From Arthrobacter sp. YD4 (GTDB lineage: Bacteria; Actinomycetota; Actinomycetes; Actinomycetales; Micrococcaceae), in contig NZ_JAUHHD010000006.1 in assembly GCF_030410515.1 (NCBI RefSeq), forward strand, positions 1 to 64,000: DNA of 64,000 bases. Reading direction: 5' to 3'. Positions 1 through 8,071 of the stretch are shown here, one piece after another. Position 1 is the stretch's first letter. Each line of letters starts with the position of its first letter. The notes below the pieces were generated by a model that was not told where the DNA came from, made no database searches, and worked only from the letters and a program-made list of their open reading frames with translations. The translations under genes and the position numbers were made by a program.

Positions 1-241
1 TTTTCAGGCCGTTCAACAAGGGGGTCGGTCGCTATCTTTCCGCTTCAGCGGCGGCGACTCGAATAACTTTACACACGAACACCGGAGCGCACAAATCGCA
101 CCCCCAAGACCCTCCCCCGCCCCAAAAACCCCGGAGCGGCGGGGATTTCGGACGTCGCAGGGGCCGAATTCCCGTCAGACACGGGAAACCCGGTTCTGTG
201 CAGCGCGTCACGTCTCGAGGGCTCTTCGCCGGTCGGCCGCC
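1..241. other. Left-edge non-coding stretch
   Basis: No convincing gene is seen here. One plus-strand frame is open from the window edge to a TAA at about 64-66 and could be the last 21 codons of a gene that starts outside the window, but nothing in those residues is recognisable. Confidence 0.4.
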
Positions 242-877
242 CTAAGCCGCGAGCGCACTCCCCTGGGTCCGCGCCATGAACTCCCCTGCCCGGCGGAAGT
301 CCCAGTAGGTGTAGACCAAGCCCACCCCCATCAGCAGCGAGGCCGTCGCGAAGAGCCACGAAAACAGGCCGCCCCAGTGGATCACCTGGGGCAGAAGGAT
401 GAGTGCTTGGACGGGGAACAACATCAGTTGAGTGGCCAAGCCCCGCCGGAGCTGCACCGCCACGGCCCGGGTCACGTCCAGGCGCCGAGGGTCAGTCGGT
501 TCCTTCCCGCGGATCTGCCGACGGACGGACTTCCGCTCCTCGTCGGTCAAGGACAGCATGACGTCCACCCTGCCTGGCGAGGCCGCCGGCGCAATCCGTT
601 TCCGGTTGTAGATGATGCCGCCGACGCTGGCGGCCAGGACGGCGCAAAGGACACCCAGCGCCACTATCAGCTCCCAGTCCACCGGCCCGGCCAAGGACAC
701 GAGCAGTCCCGCCACGGCAACCCCCGCCCCAATAACAAGCGCCCCGGCGGGCAGATAGCGGGTGTAGTAGCGGCGAATCGCGGGCCCGAGTCCCCGATCT
801 TCGATGCCGGCGGCCCGGCGTCGTGCGGCTTCCCACCGCTTCTCGTCGCGCTTCAGGAGATCGTCGACTCCGCTCAT
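242..877 (-). CDS. Four-helix integral membrane protein, function unknown
   Basis: The 211-residue product has a charged, Arg-rich N-terminus of about 40 residues, then four hydrophobic segments in two pairs: the first pair after the N-terminus, and the second near the C-terminus in the stretch LATQLMLFPVQALILL and the following GLFSWLFATASLLMG. A charged cytoplasmic loop with several Arg/Lys clusters separates the pairs. I chose the ATG at 877 over the one 21 nt upstream because a GGGGAGGGGGG ribosome site lies just before it. I do not recognise the family. It stands alone, divergent from the SDR gene. Confidence 0.7.
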   Translation of the reverse strand: MSGVDDLLKRDEKRWEAARRRAAGIEDRGLGPAIRRYYTRYLPAGALVIGAGVAVAGLLVSLAGPVDWELIVALGVLCAVLAASVGGIIYNRKRIAPAASPGRVDVMLSLTDEERKSVRRQIRGKEPTDPRRLDVTRAVAVQLRRGLATQLMLFPVQALILLPQVIHWGGLFSWLFATASLLMGVGLVYTYWDFRRAGEFMARTQGSALAA

Positions 878-992
878 CGCACCCCCCTCCCCCGGCAACC
901 GGCGCCACAGCCGCTAGGGCCATCTTTGTCCCACACACCGCGGTTGCCAAGGCCTTGGCCCCGCCCGCGTTGCGCCGTCCCCGCCGTCCAAC

Positions 993-1022
993 TAGGGTGA
1001 TTGATAAGCATGCTTAGCATGC
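993..1022 (+). promoter_or_regulatory. Probable -10 box and 12-bp palindrome before the SDR gene
   Basis: TAGGGT at 993-998 fits the actinobacterial TAnnnT -10 element. Immediately after it, at 1005-1016, lies the perfect palindrome TAAGCATGCTTA. GCATGC then recurs at 1017-1022, giving GCATGC-TTA-GCATGC. The palindrome would fall at or just past the transcription start, where a repressor could block initiation. The regulator is unknown. Confidence 0.4.
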
Positions 1023-1094
1023 CGTGGGATCCACCCGCCGCCCGAGCCCGGGCCGCCTCATGGCCGGGCCGCACGCACCTATCGGAGGAGAACT

Positions 1095-1988
1095 ATGACT
1101 GACCAGTACACGTTCAGGAACCCCGTCACGGCGTATGACCAGATTGAGCCGCCGGAGCAGAGCCAGCCGGAACCCGGCCTGGACGCGAAGATGACCCCCA
1201 AGGCCGACCTTGGCGAGGAGACCTACCGCGGCACCGGCCGGCTGGAGGGCCGCAAGGCGCTCATCACCGGCGCGGACTCGGGGATCGGCGCCGCCACGGC
1301 CATCGCCTTCGCCCGCGAGGGGGCCGACGTCGTGATGTCCTACCTCCCGGAGGAGGAAGAGGACGCCGCCCGGATCGCGAACCTGATCGAGAAGGCCGGC
1401 CGCAAGGCGGTCAAGGTCCCCGGCGACCTCAAGGATTCGGCGGTGTGCCGCGAGCTGGTCGAGACGGCCGTCCGCGAGCTCGGCGGCCTGGACATCCTGG
1501 TCAACAACGCCGGCAAGCAGATGGCGCAGAAGGCCCTAGGCGACATCACCGACGTCGAGTTCGACCACACGTACAAGACCAACGTGTACGCGATGTTCTG
1601 GCTGACCAAGGAGGCGCTGCCGCACCTGCCGGCGGGCGCGACGATCATCAATTCGACCTCCATCCAGGCGTACAGCCCCTCGGAGACGCTGGTGGATTAC
1701 GCCTCCACCAAGGCCGCGATCAACAACTTCACCAAGGGTCTGGCCCAGCAGCTGGCGCCCAAGGGCATCCGCGTCAACGCCGTGGCGCCGGGCCCCATCT
1801 GGACCCCGCTGCAGCCCAGCGGCGGCCAGCTCACCGAGGACCTGCCGGAGTTCGGCAAGGAGACCCCGCTGGGCCGCGCCGGCCAGCCCGCCGAGCTCGC
1901 CCCGGCCTACGTGTTCCTGGCCTCCCCCGAGTCCAGCTACGTGATCGGCGACACGCTGAACGTCAACGGCGGCATGCCGACGCCGTAA
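1095..1988 (+). CDS. SDR family oxidoreductase (YhdF/general-stress type)
   Basis: This 297-residue classical short-chain dehydrogenase/reductase is of the extended-N-terminus subgroup that includes Bacillus general-stress proteins. About 50 residues with repeated Pro/Gln/Glu precede the Rossmann fold. Visible motifs are the cofactor loop TGADSGIG (residues 58-65), NNAG near residue 138, the active-site YASTK near residue 202, and the C-terminal NVNGG. The GGAGGAG ribosome site before ATG 1095 supports the start. It probably reduces carbonyl compounds with NAD(P)H in the cytoplasm, but the substrate is not predictable. A strong hairpin terminator follows. Confidence 0.9.
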   Translation: MTDQYTFRNPVTAYDQIEPPEQSQPEPGLDAKMTPKADLGEETYRGTGRLEGRKALITGADSGIGAATAIAFAREGADVVMSYLPEEEEDAARIANLIEKAGRKAVKVPGDLKDSAVCRELVETAVRELGGLDILVNNAGKQMAQKALGDITDVEFDHTYKTNVYAMFWLTKEALPHLPAGATIINSTSIQAYSPSETLVDYASTKAAINNFTKGLAQQLAPKGIRVNAVAPGPIWTPLQPSGGQLTEDLPEFGKETPLGRAGQPAELAPAYVFLASPESSYVIGDTLNVNGGMPTP

Positions 1989-2004
1989 CATCCCAGCGCC
2001 AAAC

Positions 2005-2048
2005 GCCAGTGGGCCCCTCCCGGACGTCTCCGGGAGGGGCCCACTGGC
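2005..2048 (+). terminator. Strong hairpin terminator after the SDR gene
   Basis: There is a perfect 19-bp inverted repeat (arms 2005-2023 and 2030-2048) with a 6-nt loop. It lies between the convergent SDR and phosphatase genes and may serve both strands. It lacks a long T-tract, which is common in high-GC actinobacteria. Confidence 0.75.
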
Positions 2049-2108
2049 ATTTGAACGACGGCGGGACGGGCTCAACAAACGACGGCGGCGCCAAGGCGTC
2101 TGCCGGGG

Positions 2109-3719
2109 TTACCGCTGCGGCGGGAGGGACTTGCTCCAGACCACGGTGCCGTTGGCGTCGCGGAGGCTGACGGTGAAGACGTCGTCCGCGCCGAGGTCCA
2201 CGTGGCCGAAGAACTGGCTGGTGCCGCTGCGCGGGGACTGGTTGGCGTAGGCGCCGGCCTTGAAGAACTCCACCTTGGGGCCGAAGGTGCCGTCCAAGGC
2301 ATTGGGCCCAAAGCTGCCGGCGTTGATCGGCCCGGCCACGAACTCCCAGAACGGGTCGAAGTCGGTGAACGCGGCCCGGTCCGGCGAGTAGTGGTGCGCG
2401 GCGCAGTAGTGCACGTCGGCGGTTAAGAAGACGACGTTTTTAACCCGGTTGCGCTTGAACGCCGAGAGCACCGCGGCGAGCTCAAGCTCCTTGCCCAGCG
2501 GGGCGCCGTCGTCGTGGTTGGACAGCGACTCCTCGTTCACCGGCCCGTCCGGGACCACCAGGCCCAACGGCAGGTCGTTGGCGATCACCTTCCACGTGGC
2601 CTTGGAGCGGCTGACCTCGCGGATCAGCCAGTCGGTCTGCTCCTGGCCCAGGATGTGGGTCAGGTGCGTTTCCTTCCCGTCCGTGTTCGGGTCCTTGAAG
2701 CTGCGCATGTCCAGGCAGAAGATGTCCAGCTGCGGGCCGCGGGCGATCCTGCGGTAGATCCGTTCGGGTTCGAACCCGGTGCCTGCGGCGGTCACCCCGG
2801 CGATGGGCTGGTATTCCTGCCACGCCTGCCGGCCGCGGGCGGCGAGGACGTCCACGCGGCGTTCGGTGTACCGGGTGTCGGTCAGGATCTGGCCTGGGTA
2901 CCAGTTGTTGTGCGTCTCGTGGTCGTCCCACTGGGCGATGACGGGGACCTCGGCGTAGAGGGCGCGGATGTTCTTGTCCATCAGGTTGTAGCGGTGCCGG
3001 CCGCGGAAGTCGTTGAGCGTCTCGGCCACCTTGGAAACTTCCTCGGCGACCAGGTTGCGCCAGATCTGCCCGTCGGGTTCGGTGACCTGGGCACTGATGG
3101 GCCCGTCGGCGTAGATGGTGTCACCGGAGTGGATGAAGAAGTCCGGGCGGGTGGCGTGCATGGCCGCGTAGCCGCGCATCCCGCCGATCTCCTCGTTGAT
3201 GCCCCAGCCCTGGCCGGCGGTGTCGCCGGTCCAGACGAAGCTCTGGCCGCGGGCCTCGCGGCCGCTGGCCAGCAGCCCGGTCTCCGCGGCGGTGCTGAAG
3301 GAGCCCTGCGCGGTCTCGCCGGCGAGGCCGTCCGCGTCCTCGAAGTGCATGCTGACGGCGAAGCGGGTGCCGGCCGGCAGGTGGCTCGCGGCGATCCGGG
3401 CGGTGAAGTCGGTGGCCTCGGTGGCGGCACTCCCCCGCAGCACCCGACGGAAGGCGCGGCCGCCGCGCAGCGGGGACCCGCCGTCGTCGACCGCCAGCAG
3501 CTCCGCCACCAAGGTGCCGGCCCCGGACGCGCGGGACCAGAGGACGCCGGAGCCGGTGGTGACGTCGCCGGTGGAGATGCCCGAGGGCAGGGTCAGGCGG
3601 TTGCGGACCAGGGCGACGCCGGACGCGCTGGCGGCGGTGGCGGTTCCGGGGACGACGGCGGCTGCACCGGCGGCGGCCAGGGCACCCTTGAGGACATTGC
3701 GGCGGCTGAATTCAGTCAT
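2109..3719 (-). CDS. phoD: PhoD-family alkaline phosphatase, Tat-exported
   Basis: The 536-residue product starts with a twin-arginine signal (SRRNVLKG, residues 5-12, then an Ala-rich hydrophobic stretch), as is typical of PhoD enzymes folded before export. A PhoD N-terminal beta domain precedes the metallophosphatase core. Metal-ligand motifs seen include SGDTIYADGP, QWDDHETHNNW and TADVHYCAAH. The family binds Ca and Fe and releases phosphate from organic phosphomono- and diesters outside the cell. The gene is single, and phosphate-starvation control is expected, but I see no clear PHO box. The closest paralogues include phosphodiesterases, so the exact substrate is open. Confidence 0.92.
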   Translation of the reverse strand: MTEFSRRNVLKGALAAAGAAAVVPGTATAASASGVALVRNRLTLPSGISTGDVTTGSGVLWSRASGAGTLVAELLAVDDGGSPLRGGRAFRRVLRGSAATEATDFTARIAASHLPAGTRFAVSMHFEDADGLAGETAQGSFSTAAETGLLASGREARGQSFVWTGDTAGQGWGINEEIGGMRGYAAMHATRPDFFIHSGDTIYADGPISAQVTEPDGQIWRNLVAEEVSKVAETLNDFRGRHRYNLMDKNIRALYAEVPVIAQWDDHETHNNWYPGQILTDTRYTERRVDVLAARGRQAWQEYQPIAGVTAAGTGFEPERIYRRIARGPQLDIFCLDMRSFKDPNTDGKETHLTHILGQEQTDWLIREVSRSKATWKVIANDLPLGLVVPDGPVNEESLSNHDDGAPLGKELELAAVLSAFKRNRVKNVVFLTADVHYCAAHHYSPDRAAFTDFDPFWEFVAGPINAGSFGPNALDGTFGPKVEFFKAGAYANQSPRSGTSQFFGHVDLGADDVFTVSLRDANGTVVWSKSLPPQR

Positions 3720-3796
3720 GCCTCCACCGTTGCCGGTCCGGATGAACCGCTGGTGGCGGCGGCGTGAACGGGGCGCGGGTGGCGTCCTAAGGGCAC

Positions 3797-3831
3797 AAAA
3801 AAGCAGGGCCCGTCCGGAGACGGGCCCTGCT
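3797..3831 (-). terminator. Rho-independent terminator of the cold-shock gene
   Basis: A 13-bp inverted repeat (3802-3814 with 3819-3831) is followed on the minus strand by six T residues (3797-3802). It is placed directly downstream of the csp stop codon. Confidence 0.85.
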
Positions 3832-3862
3832 CGAAACCTAACGGTCCCGGATCTCTAAGGAA

Positions 3863-4066
3863 TTAGAGGCCCTGGATGTTGGTTGCCTGCGGGCCCTTGG
3901 GGCCCTGCTCGACGTCGAAGGAGACCTTCTGGTTCTCTTCGAGGGAGCGGAAGCCGGAGGAGTTGATCGCGGAGTAGTGCGCGAAAACGTCCTGCGAGGA
4001 GTCATCGGGGGAAATGAAGCCGAAGCCCTTTTCAGCGTTAAACCATTTGACGGTACCAGTAGCCAT
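3863..4066 (-). CDS. cspA: Cold-shock protein (CspA family)
   Basis: This 67-residue single CSD-fold protein has RNP1 KGFGFI and RNP2 DVFAHY, the nucleic-acid-binding aromatic patches. It matches the usual family length from end to end. It binds single-stranded RNA and DNA and acts as an RNA chaperone. The GAAGGAC ribosome site precedes the ATG. About 200 nt of lower-GC sequence lie upstream (4067-4273), consistent with the long structured leader typical of csp genes, although I could not define a promoter there. An efficient terminator follows. Confidence 0.95.
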   Translation of the reverse strand: MATGTVKWFNAEKGFGFISPDDSSQDVFAHYSAINSSGFRSLEENQKVSFDVEQGPKGPQATNIQGL

Positions 4067-4273
4067 TATTTATGTCCTTCGTGAAGGTGGAAGGAAAATC
4101 CCGACTTTCGGGCCTTCCGGTGTGGGGTGCTCAAAACCGCTGCTTCAGAAGAACACGGACTTTCGACCGCGCGTACTGCCTGAACTACGAACTGCAAACA
4201 CAACAACAGGTTCAACACTACAGGAGTTACAGGCCGCCATTTACCACATGACGCGGACTGCCGACGCCGGGGG

Positions 4274-5503
4274 CTAGGACTGGGGCTGGGTCTGCCGGGC
4301 GTCCGCGGCCGACAGCGCCGTTCCCGGCCCGGGGTTCGACGGCGCGGCGGCGGGCCCTGTTGCGGCGACGGCCGCCGCCCGGTTGCCCTTGGTGATCCGC
4401 CGCTCGACGGCGCGGCCCGCGGCGACCGAGAGCCGGTGCGCGGGGCCTTCGACGTACCGGAAGAACAGCTCGGCGACGCCGAAGGACGCCGCCACGCCCA
4501 GGACGAGCCCCAGCGGGAGCGAGACGCCACGCAGCAGCGTGGCGGCGGCCAGGATGATCGGCAGGTGCACCAGGTAGAGGCTGAAGGAGACACGGCCCAG
4601 CCACTGGGCGAGGGCGGTGTCGCCCAGCTTCTTGGCCGAGCCGGAGAGCAGGAACACCAGCACGATCAGGGTGGCGCCCACCGTGATGACGGCCTCGACG
4701 CCGGGGATGGGCGGTTCGGGGCTGATCCATTCGGCGTTGGCCAGGTAGAGTCCGACGGCGGCCAGCAGCAGCCAGATCACCCGCGGCCAGGCGCTGGTGA
4801 GCTCGCGGATCCGTTCCCGCTCGGCCCCGAGGACGGAGCCGATGGCGAAGATCGGCATGTAGGTCAGCGCCTCGATGTGGAAGACCCCGCCGATGACCGC
4901 CAGGCCCAAGGCGAGGACCAGCTTGAGGTGCCAGAACCGGCGCCAGCGCAGGGCGAGGAAGACGTAGAGCGGCAGCAGCAGCGAGAACGCGACCTCCCAG
5001 CGGAGGGTCCAGAGCGGGGTGTTGATGGTGCTGGCGTTGAGCATCAGCAGGGCGTCGCGGAAGACCTGGCCCGGGTCCGGGGTGGTGACGTACATGTCCG
5101 CCCACGGGCTCTGCAGCGGCGACGGGGTGCGCGGGATCAGCACCATGAGGACGACGGCGAGCGCCAGCGCCGCCCACGCCGGCAGGTAGAGCCGCAGGAG
5201 CCGCTTGGCGTAGTAGGGCGCCCAGCTCCTGCCCGGAAGGGACTTGGTAAACGGCAGGATCAGGACGAAGCCGGAGAGCACAAAGAAGACATGGACTGCG
5301 GGGGTGCCGTTCCAGAAAACGTGCAGTGGTGAGAACACCGCCCACATCTCGGGGCTGGTGAGCCGGGTGGAGCGGTCGTTCGAGACGACCCGGCCGACCC
5401 ATGGGAGCGTGGAGAGCGCGTGGCAGGCGACCACCACCAGGGCGGCCAGCCCGCGGAGGCTGTCCAGTTGCGTGACTCGGGTGGATCCATGCTGATTTGG
5501 CAT
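4274..5503 (-). CDS. Acyltransferase 3 family membrane protein (OafA/YrhL-like)
   Basis: This 409-residue polytopic protein opens with QLDSLRGLAALVVVACHAL, which carries the family signature R-G-x-A and the conserved His used in O-acyl transfer. About ten membrane segments follow, then a hydrophilic Ala/Pro-rich tail of about 45 residues. Relatives acetylate or acylate cell-surface polysaccharides, glycolipids or peptidoglycan from a cytoplasmic acyl donor. No glycan biosynthesis genes are adjacent, so the acceptor is unknown. The long tail is variable in the family. Confidence 0.88.
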   Translation of the reverse strand: MPNQHGSTRVTQLDSLRGLAALVVVACHALSTLPWVGRVVSNDRSTRLTSPEMWAVFSPLHVFWNGTPAVHVFFVLSGFVLILPFTKSLPGRSWAPYYAKRLLRLYLPAWAALALAVVLMVLIPRTPSPLQSPWADMYVTTPDPGQVFRDALLMLNASTINTPLWTLRWEVAFSLLLPLYVFLALRWRRFWHLKLVLALGLAVIGGVFHIEALTYMPIFAIGSVLGAERERIRELTSAWPRVIWLLLAAVGLYLANAEWISPEPPIPGVEAVITVGATLIVLVFLLSGSAKKLGDTALAQWLGRVSFSLYLVHLPIILAAATLLRGVSLPLGLVLGVAASFGVAELFFRYVEGPAHRLSVAAGRAVERRITKGNRAAAVAATGPAAAPSNPGPGTALSAADARQTQPQS

Positions 5504-5523
5504 CGATCCATGTTACCAGTCCG

Positions 5524-6012
5524 TTACATTTGGGCGGCGGGGACGCTTTCGGCGATCTGCTTGATCGCGGCGAGGGTTTTCGGGATGCCGTCCAGCGCCT
5601 GCTGAGTGCGGTCGGCGATCTGGGCATCTGCCTTGTCCCCGAATTTCTCCTTGAACATGGCGATCCCCTCCGGCAGGAATTCCCACCGCTCGGTCAGGAT
5701 GGTGCCGGATTCGGCCGGCGCCATGGTGAAGCCCCACCGGACGTATTTGCCGCCCACCACCCAAGCGAATTCCCGGCCGCGTTCGGCGGCCACCACCTGC
5801 GAGCGGGTCTCCCAGGTTCGGCCCGGAACCTCGTTGCGGCCGGTGAACCAGATGCCCTCCTGGGCGGCGCTAGCTTCGTCGTCCCACCAGCAGGTTTTGC
5901 AGACAGGACTCCATTCACCGGTGCGGGTGACGTCGGAGACGAGGTCGTAGAGCGCCTCGGCGGAGGCGTTGACCGTGACGGATTCCTGGTGCTGGCGGGG
6001 GTTCTGAGTCAT
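5524..6012 (-). CDS. SRPBCC-family protein (polyketide cyclase/START-like fold)
   Basis: The 162-residue product has the pattern of a small SRPBCC cavity protein: an opening beta strand ESVTVNASAEALYDLVSDV, the central GEWSPVCKTCWWDDE segment, and a long C-terminal helix. Members bind hydrophobic ligands or act as cyclases and aromatase-like proteins. No ligand can be named from the sequence. It is transcribed in the same direction as the acyltransferase, 20 bp upstream of it, so the two may be co-transcribed. Confidence 0.8.
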   Translation of the reverse strand: MTQNPRQHQESVTVNASAEALYDLVSDVTRTGEWSPVCKTCWWDDEASAAQEGIWFTGRNEVPGRTWETRSQVVAAERGREFAWVVGGKYVRWGFTMAPAESGTILTERWEFLPEGIAMFKEKFGDKADAQIADRTQQALDGIPKTLAAIKQIAESVPAAQM

Positions 6013-6198
6013 GGCTCCATCCTTGCAGACGCTTGCGATTGTCTCCGCCGGCCGCCGCCGAACACCACACCGTCGGCAGAAAGCCAGGGCGCCCCGAGCA
6101 ATCCACGCTCAGGTGTTCTCCGAATAGTTGGCACAAGCAACGGGTCGGCCACACACCGGCCGGCCTGTCACCGCAAGCCCGAACCCAAGGAGCCCCGC

Positions 6199-6651
6199 AT
6201 GGCAACCGCAACCCACTCCCGCACCACTGCCCGCACCACCGTCCAGAAGGCCAGCCTCGCCGTCGGCTCCGTATTCCTCCTGGTCGGCATCCTGGGCTTC
6301 GTCCCGGGCATCACCAGCAACTACGACTCGCTGCAGTTCGCCGGCCACCACTCCGAGGCCATGCTGCTGGGCCTGTTCCAGGTCTCGGCCCTGCACAACA
6401 TCGTCCACCTGCTCTTCGGCGCCGCCGGCCTGCTGCTGGCCCGCAGTGCCACCGGCGCGCGGTCCTTCCTGCTCTACGGCGGCGTCGTCTACCTGGTCCT
6501 GTTCGTGTACGGCCTGGTGGTCCCGGAAGATTCGGCCGGCGACTTCGTGCCGCTGAACAGCCTGGACAACGTCCTGCACCTGGTGCTCGGCGCCGGCATG
6601 ATCGTACTGGCCGTCATCCTCACCAAGGGCCGCGCGAAGGCCCGCGCCTAA
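6199..6651 (+). CDS. DUF4383 membrane protein
   Basis: This 150-residue protein has four hydrophobic segments and the DUF4383 features FVPGITSNYDSL and LHNIVHLLFGAAGL, with conserved His residues at the membrane edge. The family is common in actinobacteria and its function is unknown. The AAGGAG ribosome site 7 nt before ATG 6199 sets the start. The open frame runs much further upstream, but that part has no coding character of its own. A hairpin terminator follows. Confidence 0.88.
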   Translation: MATATHSRTTARTTVQKASLAVGSVFLLVGILGFVPGITSNYDSLQFAGHHSEAMLLGLFQVSALHNIVHLLFGAAGLLLARSATGARSFLLYGGVVYLVLFVYGLVVPEDSAGDFVPLNSLDNVLHLVLGAGMIVLAVILTKGRAKARA

Positions 6652-6670
6652 CGAGAAATCAGAACTCCAA

Positions 6671-6705
6671 CGAACGCGTCCACCGGTTTCCGGTGGGCGC
6701 GTTCG
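6671..6705 (+). terminator. Hairpin terminator after the DUF4383 gene
   Basis: The inverted repeat has arms 6671-6686 and 6690-6705 with a single G-U pair and a TTT loop. A short T-containing tail follows. Confidence 0.7.
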
Positions 6706-6860
6706 TCGTTGCGAGCCTGTCCGGCGCCGTCCCGGCGCTTCTCTATGGACGCCCCCGTGGCTGGGAGGGGCTAGCCCAGCGGGGAGCCTATCCCCCGCAC
6801 AGCAGCGGGCATATCCTGCAGGAAAGCCCGCTCGTGGCCCGCAGCGTCCCGGAGGTACCC

Positions 6861-7241
6861 ATGGAAATGCCGAAAGCATCCGAGGCCGACAAGAAGCGCT
6901 TCCGGTCGCTGGTGCCGGACCTTCCGGAGGTCGTCATCAAGCCGATGTTCGGCAACCTGGGGGCGTTCGTGAACGGCAACATGTTCGCCGGGCTGTTTGG
7001 TCCCACCGTCGGCGTGAAGCTCTCCGCGGCGGACAAGGCGGCGCTCGAAAGTACCGAACGGACAGTTCCGTTCGGGCCGGCCGAGCGCCCCATGGGCGGC
7101 TGGACCGGCTTGCCGGAGATCTGGAACGGCGAGGGTGCCGGCGATGAGGCGCGCGCCAAGGGCTGGGTGGAGAAGGCGTTCGAGCACGTGGCCGGGCTGC
7201 CGCCGAAGGCGGCCAAAGCCCCTAGAAATTCGAAAAAGTAG
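6861..7241 (+). CDS. TfoX N-terminal domain protein
   Basis: The 126-residue product carries the TfoX/Sxy N-domain pattern: VVIKPMFGNLGAFVNGNMFAGLFG, then VGVKLS, and a C-terminal W-x-E-KAFEHV helix, ending in a basic Lys/Ala tail. In gamma-proteobacteria TfoX drives competence genes, but free-standing N-domains in actinobacteria have no proven role. The ribosome site GGAGG at 6851-6855 supports ATG 6861. This is the last gene before the accessory island begins. Confidence 0.85.
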   Translation: MEMPKASEADKKRFRSLVPDLPEVVIKPMFGNLGAFVNGNMFAGLFGPTVGVKLSAADKAALESTERTVPFGPAERPMGGWTGLPEIWNGEGAGDEARAKGWVEKAFEHVAGLPPKAAKAPRNSKK

Positions 7242-7308
7242 CCGTTCCCTCTCAGCGCAGGACCAACGCCTCATGCGACGAAGGCCAGGGTCGGGGCCTC
7301 GCGTCTGG

Positions 7309-7779
7309 CTATTGCTTCTTCAGCTTCACCGTCGTGGTGGTTCCCATCGCGGAGACCTTATAGCTGATGACGTCACCGTCGTAGGTGAACTCCTTAGTGG
7401 CGTCGGAGGATGCCAGAAGCGCCGACTTCGTCGCCTCAACGTCTCTCTGAGAGGTCCACGAGTACGAACCATTTGAGCCTGCAGGCGCCTTGTAGGTGCC
7501 AACCCAGTAGGTGGAAGTCGTATTGCCTCCGTCAGTGACCCAGTTGACGGTGATCGCGTCTGCGGTGATCGTGGCTTGCTGGTACGACTTCTCGCTGTTT
7601 GGGTTGCTCTGCTTCCAAGAGCCGGTCAGATCGGTGACTTTCGGCGTCTCCGCCGGAGTTTTTGTCTCGGTCGCGGCCGCGGGCGAGGGAGTCGTGTTCT
7701 CCGCGCTACTGCTGGAGGCGCCACATCCTGTCAGGGCTAGGGCGGAAACAAAAACTACGGGTGCGATTAGCTTCTTCAT
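7309..7779 (-). CDS. Exported lipoprotein, hypothetical
   Basis: The 156-residue product has a textbook lipoprotein signal: MKKLIAPVVFVSALALTGC with lipobox LTGC. A low-complexity Ser/Thr/Pro/Ala/Glu linker of about 35 residues follows, then a beta-rich globular part (GSWKQSN...TYWVGTYKAP) that looks like a small lipocalin-like or DUF-type barrel ending in KVSAMGTTTTVKLKKQ. I selected ATG 7779 because the signal peptide begins exactly there and GGATGAGG lies upstream. GC is lower than in the flanking core genes. The function is unknown. Confidence 0.8.
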   Translation of the reverse strand: MKKLIAPVVFVSALALTGCGASSSSAENTTPSPAAATETKTPAETPKVTDLTGSWKQSNPNSEKSYQQATITADAITVNWVTDGGNTTSTYWVGTYKAPAGSNGSYSWTSQRDVEATKSALLASSDATKEFTYDGDVISYKVSAMGTTTTVKLKKQ

Positions 7780-8071
7780 GACCTCATCCTCACTTACGCT
7801 CTCGCATTCCCCGGCGCCCCACGACGTGAATTGGCTCACATGTAGCCACGGGACTACGGGACGGCGCCTCCCGCAAGTCAGACCCCAGCGCCGTCATCTA
7901 GATTCTCTGGCGCCTGTCGATGAAGCTCGCGGCGCCGCACCTGCGAGGCGACATAGGATCGCACGTCGAAGCACCGGGCAGTTCGCGCCCAACTAGGGCC
8001 GCGCAGCGCAGATACTATGAAGGGCGCTATTACGGCTGATGACATACATCAGTTTGGGGAGGGGACAAAAA

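Noticed and set aside
2514-3767. Long plus-strand frame opposite phoD
   Set aside because: High-GC antisense shadow frames are common here. Its translation has a low-complexity Val/Gly/Ala composition and no motifs.
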